Assembly: GCA_964251965.1 (NCBI GenBank) | Contig: CAXULQ010000004.1 | Coordinates: 186,001-250,000, forward strand | From: Mucilaginibacter_A sp964251965 | GTDB lineage: Bacteria; Bacteroidota; Bacteroidia; Sphingobacteriales; Sphingobacteriaceae | DNA: 64,000 nucleotides | Reading direction: 5' to 3' | Translations under genes and position numbers: made by a program | Shown: positions 17,101 through 24,051 of the stretch, in pieces | How positions within the stretch are numbered: the stretch's first letter is position 1 | Layout: each line of letters opens with the position of its first letter | Notes under the pieces: model-generated | What the model was told of the DNA's origin: nothing | Database searches by the model: none | Seen by the model: only the letters and a program-made list of their open reading frames with translations

Positions 17101-17898
17101 ATGGATAGAAAATCATTTTTAAAAACGGCTGTGGTGGCTGGCAGTACCGGAAGTGTGTTATCAGCGTTTGCTTCTCCTGCAGAAAAAAATTCAAAAAAAG
17201 AACCCGAAACAGAGTTTTACGAACTTCGGGTTTATACTTTAAAAGACCAAACGCAGCAAAAGTTGGTGGAAGATTATTTTCAGAATGCGGCAATTCCGGC
17301 TTTAAATAAATTAGGCAGCAAAAACGTAGGTGTTTTTACAGAACAAAAACCGGCAGGGCAAACCAGGTTATTCGCCTTGATTCCATATTCAAGTTTGGAA
17401 GCATTTTTGAAAGTGCAGGACAATTTGCTGAAAGACAAGCAATTTTTGCAAGCCGGAGTGGATTATTTACAGGCACCAATTGCTGCCCCTCCTTACGACC
17501 GCATTGAAAGCTCCCTGCTTCAAGCTTTTACCACTGCACCTAAACTGGTGGCACCCCAAAAAAAAGAACGCTTTTTTGAGTTACGTCGTTACGAAAGTCC
17601 AAGCGAAATGTTTGGCAAGAACAAGATCGAGATGTTTAACCAGGGCGGCGAAACGGTGATTTTTAACCGGCTTGGCTTTAAACCTGTTTTCTTTGCCGAG
17701 ACTTTGATTGGCGAAATGCGTCCAAATCTTACTTACATGATCACTTTTGATAGTATGGAAGACCACGATGCCAAATGGAAAGCTTTTGGCAGCGATCCGG
17801 ATTGGGTCAGGATTAAATCAATGCCGCATTATCCTGATAAAAACGTTTCCAGGATTACTTCAACGTTTCTTGTCCCAACCGCTTATTCTCAAATTTAA
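17101..17898 (+). CDS. exported NIPSNAP-family protein
   Basis: Protein of 265 residues with a leader MDRKSFLKTAVVAG (Tat-like, Arg3-Lys4 instead of two arginines) and two ferredoxin-like NIPSNAP repeats. The first starts TEFYELRVYTLKD (about 39) and the second FFELRRYESPSE (about 158), with VIFNRLGFKPVFFAE between them. NIPSNAP proteins have no firmly assigned enzymatic function. They are frequent in Bacteroidota sugar loci next to GMC and isomerase genes. It could bind a small keto-sugar or lactone intermediate, which is speculation from context. Confidence 0.82.
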   Translation: MDRKSFLKTAVVAGSTGSVLSAFASPAEKNSKKEPETEFYELRVYTLKDQTQQKLVEDYFQNAAIPALNKLGSKNVGVFTEQKPAGQTRLFALIPYSSLEAFLKVQDNLLKDKQFLQAGVDYLQAPIAAPPYDRIESSLLQAFTTAPKLVAPQKKERFFELRRYESPSEMFGKNKIEMFNQGGETVIFNRLGFKPVFFAETLIGEMRPNLTYMITFDSMEDHDAKWKAFGSDPDWVRIKSMPHYPDKNVSRITSTFLVPTAYSQI

Positions 17899-17904
17899 CC
17901 TGTA

Positions 17905-17950
17905 AATACTGTTTTTATCCTATAAATTTTATATAGGTAAAAGCAGTATT
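17905..17950. repeat. head-to-head pair of dispersed motifs forming a hairpin
   Basis: AATACTGTTTTTATCC and, in the opposite orientation, AGGTAAAAGCAGTATT flank an A/T centre. The arms pair over about 20 bases with few mismatches. It begins 7 bases after the NIPSNAP stop codon and could serve as a terminator as well. Confidence 0.75.
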
Positions 17951-18042
17951 TGTGTTAAATATATCAGCTTAAATTTCTATTATTGGGAAGCATTATTCTG
18001 ATGCCTGCCAAACCGATAAAACCAATTTTAAAACTTAAAACT

Positions 18043-18927
18043 ATGACTACCAGACGTTCGTTTCTTAAATCTTCTGCGGTTTATTCTGCAAGTTTGCTTG
18101 TTGCACCTTCCTTATTAAATTACAACCATAAATATATCGGCCTGCAATTGTACACGGTACGGGATGCGATGCAAAGCGATCCGGCTGCTACGTTAGCACG
18201 GGTTGCAAAAATTGGTTATAATTCTGTAGAAGGCGCAACTTACACCGGTTCGCAAAAATTTTACGGAATGGAAGCGGCCGCGTTTTCGCGTGTATTAAAG
18301 CAAAACGGCTTAATTATACCAAGCAGCCATTATCGTTTAGGTGAAGAAAAAATGAATGGCGAAACGGCAAAAGGCACGCTAATGAGCGGTTGGGACAAAG
18401 CGGTTGACGATGCAGCGGCAGTAGGTGTTAAATACATGGTTTGCGCTTACTTGGCAGAATCAGAACGGGGCGGTTTAGATCATTACAAAGTGATTGCCGA
18501 ACAATTTAACAAAGCAGGCGAACGTTGCAAAAAATCAGGAATACAACTATGCTACCACAATCACGATTTTGAATTTATAAAACAGGACGGCAAATTTCCA
18601 TACGAAACATTGCTCGAAAACACAGACAAAAATTTAGTAAAAATGGAGATGGATATTTATTGGGTAAACAAAGCAGGGCAAGACCCGATTGCCCTGATCA
18701 ACCAGCATCCCGGCCGTTTTCCGTTGTGGCATGTAAAAGATATGGACAAAACGCCAGAACATTCTTTTACCGAAGTTGGCAACGGTTCTATAGATTTTAA
18801 AAAGATTTTTAAACACGCAGATAAAGCCGGCTTGCAGTACTTTTTTGTAGAGCAGGACAAAACTCCCGGAGATCCTTTTGCAAGTATTACCCAAAGTATT
18901 TCTTACATCAAAAAAAACCTGGTGTAA
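18043..18927 (+). CDS. exported sugar phosphate isomerase/epimerase-like TIM-barrel protein
   Basis: A 294-residue paralogue of the protein at 12660. An in-frame ATG lies 60 bases upstream, but the 18043 ATG gives a clean Tat-like leader, MTTRRSFLKSSAVYSAS, and is taken as the start. Barrel motifs: GLQLYTVRDAM, QLCYHNHDFEF, KMEMDIYWVNKAG, LWHVKDMD and GSIDFKKIF. The stop codon is embedded in a copy of the dispersed motif. It probably works on the product of the second GMC dehydrogenase, which is inferred from position. Confidence 0.86.
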   Translation: MTTRRSFLKSSAVYSASLLVAPSLLNYNHKYIGLQLYTVRDAMQSDPAATLARVAKIGYNSVEGATYTGSQKFYGMEAAAFSRVLKQNGLIIPSSHYRLGEEKMNGETAKGTLMSGWDKAVDDAAAVGVKYMVCAYLAESERGGLDHYKVIAEQFNKAGERCKKSGIQLCYHNHDFEFIKQDGKFPYETLLENTDKNLVKMEMDIYWVNKAGQDPIALINQHPGRFPLWHVKDMDKTPEHSFTEVGNGSIDFKKIFKHADKAGLQYFFVEQDKTPGDPFASITQSISYIKKNLV

Positions 18928-18936
18928 AAGAAGCAT
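18924..18936 (+). repeat. dispersed motif copy containing a stop codon
   Basis: GTAAAAGAAGCAT. The TAA inside it is the stop codon of the isomerase gene. Confidence 0.75.
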
Positions 18937-18969
18937 TCGCATCAGCGTAAATTATAAGAATAAAAGCAA

Positions 18970-19013
18970 GCTCTGCTACTGAATTACAAAAAGTAGCAGG
19001 GCATATTTTTTTT
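18970..19013 (+). terminator. intrinsic terminator after isomerase gene
   Basis: GCTCTGCTACT pairs with AGTAGCAGGGC (one G-T pair) across an 11-base loop and is followed by eight T residues. It sits only 17 bases before the next ATG and separates the TolB-like gene from the operon upstream. Confidence 0.75.
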
Positions 19014-19015
19014 GC

Positions 19016-19029
19016 GGTAAAACAGTATC
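19016..19029 (+). repeat. shortened motif abutting a start codon
   Basis: GGTAAAACAGTATC lacks two of the A residues of the ACAG-type core and ends exactly before the ATG of the next gene. Confidence 0.4.
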
Positions 19030-20544
19030 ATGAAAAATTATTTACTAAAAACAGCATTGCCTGTAATGGCTTTATTGCTAAGCTTTTCTGTTTCGGCACA
19101 AAAAATTGGAATATTTGACGGGCAAACCGATGTTGGCAAAAACGTAAAGCCAGGTTCTGCTACTTTTTTGCCGCAAAACCAGCAATATGTAATTTCTGGT
19201 GCCGGAGCAAATATTTGGGCTGACCACGACGAATTTCATTTTGTGTGGAAGAAGATGAAAGGTGATTTCATTTTATACACAAAAGCGGAATTTGTAGGTT
19301 GGAACGGTGTGGAAGAACATCGCAAAGTTGGCTGGATGGTGCGCAAATCATTGGATGGTAATTCGGCACAAGTTAACGCAGTTGAACATGGCGACGGCTT
19401 AACGTCTTTACAATTTAGAAAAACAGCAGGCGGAACTACAGAAGAAACACGTTTTAAAATTAATCATGCCAATGTTATTCAATTAGAAAGAAAAGGCAAC
19501 GTTTACACCATGCGTGCTGCCAAATACGGCGAACCTTTTGCTACCGAGGAAGTTACGATGGATTTGGGCGATGATGTTTACGTAGGATTATTTGTAGGCT
19601 CGCATAATCCTGATGTTACCGAAACCGGTGTTTTTAAGGATGTCCGTATTAATATTCCGTTTCCGGGAGATGCCAATCAAGGTACGCAAATGACTTTGGG
19701 CAGCAATTTAGAAGTAATGGAAGTGGCAACCGGAAACCGTGAAATTATTTATTCTGTGCCGAACTCGATCCAGGCACCAAACTGGACAACCGATGGTAAA
19801 AGTTTGATTTACAATGACATTAAAGGCTTGCTCTATAATTTTAACCTGGCAACCCGCCAGCCAACACTAATTAATACGGGCGAGGTGAAAAATAATAACA
19901 ATGATCATGTGCTTTCTTTTGATGGTAAAATGATCGGGCTGAGCAGTTTTGTAAAAGATTTGGGAGGTTCTATTATTTATACGATGCCTGTAACCGGCGG
20001 AACGCCAAAACAAATTACACCAAAAGGGCCGTCGTATATGCACGGCTGGTCGCCGGATGGTAAAAGTTTAGTTTTCTGCGGAGAACGTGATGGTGAGTTT
20101 GATGTTTACAAAGTACCGGTAACGGGCGGAAAAGAAGTAAAGCTAACAACCACAAAAGGATTGGATGACGGGCCGGAATACACGCCAGACGGCAAGTATA
20201 TCTACTTTAATTCTGTCCGCTCTGGATTGATGCAAATTTGGCGGATGAAACCCGACGGCAGCGGGCAGGAGCAGGTAACCAATGATGATTTTGATAACTG
20301 GTTCGCCCATATTTCTCCTGATGGAAAATCGATGGTGTTTCTTTCTTTTTTAAAAACGGAAGTAGAGCCAGGCATCCATCCGCCTTACAAACATGTTTAT
20401 ATCAGGATGCTGCCAATCAGCGGACAAGGAACACCAAAAGTGCTGGCTTATATTTATGGTGGGCAAGGTTCTATCAATACGCCTTCCTGGTCGCCAGATA
20501 GTAAACACATTGCTTTTATCAGCAATAGCGATATGGGCAAATAA
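19030..20544 (+). CDS. secreted TolB-like beta-propeller protein
   Basis: Protein of 504 residues with a Sec signal peptide (about 1-23, SVSAQ). Residues about 25-215 resemble a concanavalin-like/DUF1349-type fold (HDEFHFVWKKMKGDFILY, GWMVRKSLDG, VYVGLFVGSHN). The rest has PD40/TolB repeats, each with a phrase such as SWSPDSKHIAF, GWSPDGKSLVF or EYTPDGKYIYF. Such fusions usually bind carbohydrate or peptide ligands, and no catalytic residues can be pointed out. It has its own transcription unit, to judge from the terminators on both sides, and is the last gene of the sugar locus. Confidence 0.82.
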   Translation: MKNYLLKTALPVMALLLSFSVSAQKIGIFDGQTDVGKNVKPGSATFLPQNQQYVISGAGANIWADHDEFHFVWKKMKGDFILYTKAEFVGWNGVEEHRKVGWMVRKSLDGNSAQVNAVEHGDGLTSLQFRKTAGGTTEETRFKINHANVIQLERKGNVYTMRAAKYGEPFATEEVTMDLGDDVYVGLFVGSHNPDVTETGVFKDVRINIPFPGDANQGTQMTLGSNLEVMEVATGNREIIYSVPNSIQAPNWTTDGKSLIYNDIKGLLYNFNLATRQPTLINTGEVKNNNNDHVLSFDGKMIGLSSFVKDLGGSIIYTMPVTGGTPKQITPKGPSYMHGWSPDGKSLVFCGERDGEFDVYKVPVTGGKEVKLTTTKGLDDGPEYTPDGKYIYFNSVRSGLMQIWRMKPDGSGQEQVTNDDFDNWFAHISPDGKSMVFLSFLKTEVEPGIHPPYKHVYIRMLPISGQGTPKVLAYIYGGQGSINTPSWSPDSKHIAFISNSDMGK

Positions 20545-20552
20545 TTTATACC

Positions 20553-20567
20553 GATAAAAGAAGTATC
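20553..20567 (+). repeat. dispersed motif copy (GAAG type)
   Basis: GATAAAAGAAGTATC, 8 bases after the TolB-like stop codon, with ATAATTTATACC before it. Confidence 0.78.
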
Positions 20568-20572
20568 ACCCA

Positions 20573-20613
20573 AACAAAGCCTGTTCAAATTTTGGTTAGG
20601 CTTTGTTGTTTTA
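20573..20613 (+). terminator. intrinsic terminator after TolB-like gene
   Basis: AACAAAGCCT and AGGCTTTGTT form a perfect 10-base stem around a 15-base loop, followed by GTTTTA. Confidence 0.65.
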
Positions 20614-20915
20614 GGGCTTTCCGTTTAGCCTGTCAATTGGGTCTGGAGCTTTTAGGTTAGGCTGATGATAAATGTACAGCATTAAATACTTTTCAGAAAA
20701 AACAAGTGCAAAAATATATGGATAAAAGAAGTATTGATATGTTAGTTTTGGTTTAGGCAGATGAAAAGTTAGCGTTATTTATTTTGATTATTTTGTGCTA
20801 ATTTTAACTAACCTATTATTGCGCAAATCCATTTACTTTAATTATTGTAAAATCAGAAAACAGGTTTTGGCGTAATTACAATTGTACAATTTATAACCTT
20901 ATCGATTTATAACAA
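20614..20915. other. intergenic region without a gene
   Basis: About 300 bases between the terminator and the response-regulator gene. It is A/T-rich, holds one motif copy at 20721 and presumably the regulator promoter, although no clear TAnnTTTG box was found. A 12-codon ATG frame over the motif copy is considered chance. Confidence 0.5.
20721..20734 (+). repeat. dispersed motif copy (GAAG type)
   Basis: GATAAAAGAAGTAT in the promoter-side gap of the response-regulator gene, 182 bases before its ATG and not near a stop codon. Confidence 0.72.
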
Positions 20916-21569
20916 ATGTCGCGTGTTTTACTAATAGAAGACCACAACGTAGTCCGCGATGGCATTAAGTTTCTTTTGGAAAAGGAAAAGGATTTGCATG
21001 TTGTTGCCGAAGCCACAAACGGAAAACAAACGTTAGAATTATTAGAGAAAGGCCTTAATATTGATATCATTTTAGCCGACATCAACATGCCCGAAATGAA
21101 CGGAATGGAAATGACGGCACAGGTAAAAAAAAAATTCCCGCACATAAAAGTGATTATCTTATCCATGCTCGATCATGATAAGTACATTATTGAAGCTTTT
21201 AAAGCTGGTGCATCTGCTTATATCTTAAAAAATGTTACCGCCGCCGAACTGGTTTTTGCTATAAAACACATTTGCACAACTAACGAACAGTACATTTGCA
21301 GAGAGATAGCTTTGCGTTTGCTAAACAAGCTGATCAACAAACAGGATGTTACGATTATAGATGAATTGGAAGAAATCGATATTTCTAAACGCGAAATTGA
21401 AGTACTTACTTTAATTGCCGAAGGTTTTACAAATATGGAGATTGCAGATAAATTGTACACCAGTAAACGCACAGTAGAAGGCCATCGCCAAAACCTAATC
21501 GACAAAACCGGCAGCAGAAATACTGCGGCACTTATCCGTTATGCTATTCTAAGTGGGTTAATTAGTTGA
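20916..21569 (+). CDS. NarL/FixJ-family response regulator
   Basis: Two-domain transcription regulator, 217 residues. The receiver domain (1-120) has the acidic pocket IEDH, phospho-acceptor Asp55 in ILADINMPEMNG and the conserved lysine in AYILKN. The LuxR-type HTH (about 150-215) contains SKREIEVLTLIAEGFTNMEIA and SKRTVEGHR. No histidine kinase is adjacent, so its signal is unknown. It could control the sugar locus just upstream, but the terminators between them and its own long leader region do not show this. Confidence 0.93.
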   Translation: MSRVLLIEDHNVVRDGIKFLLEKEKDLHVVAEATNGKQTLELLEKGLNIDIILADINMPEMNGMEMTAQVKKKFPHIKVIILSMLDHDKYIIEAFKAGASAYILKNVTAAELVFAIKHICTTNEQYICREIALRLLNKLINKQDVTIIDELEEIDISKREIEVLTLIAEGFTNMEIADKLYTSKRTVEGHRQNLIDKTGSRNTAALIRYAILSGLIS

Positions 21570-21696
21570 TCATATCTAAGAAAAAACAGTATAGTTCTAA
21601 ACAAATAATTAGCTGTTTAAACTTGTAATTTTACAATTGGTAAACGCTTTGTTGTTTATTACTGCTTTCTTTGTTAAAAAATTAAATTTAGAAATC

Positions 21697-22077
21697 ATGT
21701 CACCAAAAACAAGAAAAATCATCGGCTGGGTTTTAACCGGCTTACTGGCATTCGTATTCCTAAGCAGTGCTTTTATGAAACTAAAAGGCGGTGCAGAAAT
21801 GGCAAAAGGTGCCGCGGCCTTTGGTTTAACTTTAGGGACAATACAAATAATTGGTGTAGTGGAAGTGATTTCTTTGGTGCTTTTTGCTATTCCGCGTACT
21901 GGTTTGCTTGGTACTTTGCTTTTGGCGGCTTACTTAGGTGGTGCCATTGCTACACACTTAGAGCATAATATGCCAATTATGGTGCCTGTAATTATTCAGT
22001 GTATTCTTTGGATAACTGCTGTTATCCGTTTTCCGGAATTAAGCAGAAGGCTTATGGGCAGCAATGCAACTGTTTAA
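21697..22077 (+). CDS. DoxX-like small membrane protein
   Basis: Four-helix membrane protein of 126 residues (MSPKTRKIIGWVLTGLLAFVF as first helix region, then segments near 45-65, 70-90 and 95-115). A TTG-initiated frame reaches 60 bases upstream, but the ATG at 21697 puts the positive residues directly before helix one, as in the family. DoxX-like proteins are of unclear function, with proposed links to redox or quinone chemistry. It is followed after 20 bases by a flavin-dependent oxidoreductase and probably shares its transcript. Confidence 0.82.
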   Translation: MSPKTRKIIGWVLTGLLAFVFLSSAFMKLKGGAEMAKGAAAFGLTLGTIQIIGVVEVISLVLFAIPRTGLLGTLLLAAYLGGAIATHLEHNMPIMVPVIIQCILWITAVIRFPELSRRLMGSNATV

Positions 22078-22097
22078 ATTATTAATCATAATCCCAA

Positions 22098-23138
22098 ATG
22101 ATAGAAATTGGTATTGACAGTTTTGCAGCCGTTCCGCCTGACAACAGCAACAATTCTGCCGTTAGTGGGGCCGATGCAATAAACCAACTGCTGGAAAGAA
22201 TAGAACATGCAGACCAGACTGGTTTAGATGTATTTGGAATTGGCGAACACCATCGTAAAGAATTTCTTGATTCTGCCCCTACAATTATTCTGGCAGCCGC
22301 CGCTGCACGCACAAAGCAAATCCGTTTAACAAGTGCAGTAACCGTGCTAAGTGCTGCCGACCCGGTTAGGGTTTTTCAAAATTTTGCAACTTTGGATCTT
22401 GTTTCTAAAGGTCGGATAGAAATGGTGGTTGGCCGTGCTTCTTTTACCGAGGCTTTTCCGCTTTTTGGTTTAAACCTGGAAGATTACGATGCCCTTTTTA
22501 CCGAAAAGCTTGACCTCCTGCTTAAAATCCGGGAGAACGAGCATGTATATTGGTCGGGCAAGTTCCGGCCTCCGTTAACTGGCCAGGGCATCTACCCAAG
22601 GCCTCTGCAAAACCCGTTGCCGGTTTGGATTGGTGTAGGCGGAACACCACAATCTTTCGTTCGTGCCGGTACACTTGGGCTACCGCTAATGGTTGCCATT
22701 ATTGGCGGAGAAACACACCGCTTTCGTCCCTTGGTTGATTTGTACCGGGAAGCAGGAAGAAGGGCAGGGCATCCGCCGGAACAATTAAAAGTTGGCCTGC
22801 ATTCTTTAGGTTATGTAGCCAATACCACGCAAGAAGCCATTGATGATTTTTATCCTGGTTATGCCGAAATCTTTACTAAAATCGGCAGGGAACGAGGATG
22901 GCCTCCGGTTACCAAAGCCCATTTTAATGCTTTAATAAGCGAAAAAGGGGCATTTTTATTAGGCGGCCCAGAAGAAGTTGCCGAAAAAATTATCCGGCAC
23001 AGCGAAGCGTTGGGCGGTATTAGCAGGGTTACTTTTCAAATGGACAATGCTGCTTTATCACATAGCAAATTAATGCAAGCTATTGAATTGCTTGGTTCTA
23101 AAGTAGCTCCATTGGTTCGTTCCCAACAATTAGTTTAA
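22098..23138 (+). CDS. LLM-class flavin-dependent oxidoreductase
   Basis: Luciferase-like monooxygenase fold, 346 residues. Typical segments are DVFGIGEHHRKEFLDSAP, QIRLTSAVTVLSAADPVRVFQ, GRIEMVVGR and a C-terminal GGPEEVAEKI. This is the group that uses FMNH2 or F420 to oxidise small organic substrates. No substrate can be assigned. It is paired with the DoxX-like gene upstream. Confidence 0.88.
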   Translation: MIEIGIDSFAAVPPDNSNNSAVSGADAINQLLERIEHADQTGLDVFGIGEHHRKEFLDSAPTIILAAAAARTKQIRLTSAVTVLSAADPVRVFQNFATLDLVSKGRIEMVVGRASFTEAFPLFGLNLEDYDALFTEKLDLLLKIRENEHVYWSGKFRPPLTGQGIYPRPLQNPLPVWIGVGGTPQSFVRAGTLGLPLMVAIIGGETHRFRPLVDLYREAGRRAGHPPEQLKVGLHSLGYVANTTQEAIDDFYPGYAEIFTKIGRERGWPPVTKAHFNALISEKGAFLLGGPEEVAEKIIRHSEALGGISRVTFQMDNAALSHSKLMQAIELLGSKVAPLVRSQQLV

Positions 23139-23245
23139 GAAGCTTAAAAGAAAGAAATTCAGGCATATTAATGGCGAAAACCAATTGCAGGTAAGAGTAA
23201 GCTAACCATTAATATTTGTATTTTTGGATACGTACCAATATTAAA

Positions 23246-23827
23246 GTGTCAAACTTATATATCATCTCAGGTTGCAATGGGGCCGGGAAAACAACTGCAT
23301 CTTATACCATTTTACCCGAAATTTTCGATTGCAAAGAATTTGTAAATGCCGATGAAATTGCAAAAGGCATTTCACCGTTTCAACCTGAAACAGTTTCTTT
23401 TTTAGCCGGAAGGATTATGCTGGAAAGGATAAATGAATTGTTAGGACAAAACATAGATTTCGCAATTGAAACAACTTTAACAACGCTTTCCTACCAAAAA
23501 ACAATTGAGTTGGCAAAGCGAAAAGGTTACCGTATTACCTTGTTATTTTTCTGGTTGAATGATGTAAAGTTAGCTGTAGAACGAGTGAAAATCAGGGTTT
23601 CGGAAGGCGGGCATAATATTCCGGAAGATGTGATTATCAGGCGTTATCACAAGGGAATTTATAATTTAATTAACAATTTTATAAATTTATGTGATGATTG
23701 GATTATTGCTGATAATTCTGTTAAACCTTATACAATTATTGCTACCGGAAAAAGTAGTAAGAGTATTGAAATTAGAGATAATAAGATTTGGACAAAACTA
23801 GTTGATTTAAGAAATGGAAAAAGTTGA
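23246..23827 (+). CDS. zeta-toxin-like P-loop kinase
   Basis: A 193-residue P-loop protein that starts VSNLYIISGCNGAGKTT. The Walker A GCNGAGKT is at 9-16, followed by EFVNADEIAKGISPF and FAIETTLTTLSY, the substrate-side motifs of zeta/AAA kinases. The GTG start at 23246 is chosen for two reasons. Family members begin three or so residues before the first strand, and a -7-like TATTTTTG at 23219-23226 would place the transcript start after the earlier TTG at 23216. Zeta toxins phosphorylate UDP-amino sugars of the cell-wall pathway, while this solo group may be a housekeeping kinase. A 55-residue gene overlaps its 3' end by 14 bases. Confidence 0.8.
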   Translation: MSNLYIISGCNGAGKTTASYTILPEIFDCKEFVNADEIAKGISPFQPETVSFLAGRIMLERINELLGQNIDFAIETTLTTLSYQKTIELAKRKGYRITLLFFWLNDVKLAVERVKIRVSEGGHNIPEDVIIRRYHKGIYNLINNFINLCDDWIIADNSVKPYTIIATGKSSKSIEIRDNKIWTKLVDLRNGKS

Positions 23828-23981
23828 TTTGAAGCACAAAGAATTAGTTCAGAAAATTGAAAAAGGGTTGGATTTAACTTTTAAAAAGTTGGTAAAAGAG
23901 AAGCGCAAGATTGGCGGTACTTTTGTTTTTTCTGAAAATGGAATTATCAAAAAAGTTAAGGCGGAAGATATTATCGAATAA
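23814..23981 (+). CDS. small protein paired with zeta-like kinase, possible antitoxin
   Basis: A 55-codon gene, MEKVDLKHKE to EDIIE, that overlaps the kinase gene by 14 bases and is followed at once by a terminator. It is charged and mostly helical in appearance (KELVQKIEKGLDLTFKKLVKEK) with a short GGTFVFSENGIIKKVKA strand pair. The overlap, codon pattern and terminator support a real gene. An antitoxin or chaperone role is inferred from position. It does not look like the known epsilon antitoxin. Confidence 0.7.
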   Translation: MEKVDLKHKELVQKIEKGLDLTFKKLVKEKRKIGGTFVFSENGIIKKVKAEDIIE

Positions 23982-24015
23982 AAAAGGAGTTTCCATCTCA
24001 CCGAAAACTCCTTTT
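23982..24015 (+). terminator. terminator of zeta-like operon
   Basis: AAAAGGAGTTT pairs with AAACTCCTTTT around a 12-base loop. The flanking A- and T-runs make it usable in both directions between convergent genes. Confidence 0.65.
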
Positions 24016-24022
24016 AAATTGC

Positions 24023-24036
24023 ATACTTCTTTTACC
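24023..24036 (-). repeat. dispersed motif copy (GAAG type)
   Basis: ATACTTCTTTTACC followed by ACCTATTTTT. The same extended tail occurs at the copy at 57174. It lies 16 bases beyond the clpB stop codon. Confidence 0.78.
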
Positions 24037-24051
24037 ACCTATTTTTCAATA

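Noticed and set aside
20718..20756. Short ATG frame reading MDKRSI over a motif copy
   Set aside because: Only 12 codons. The same DNA motif at other sites is in other frames or without a start codon, so a peptide-coding role does not hold.
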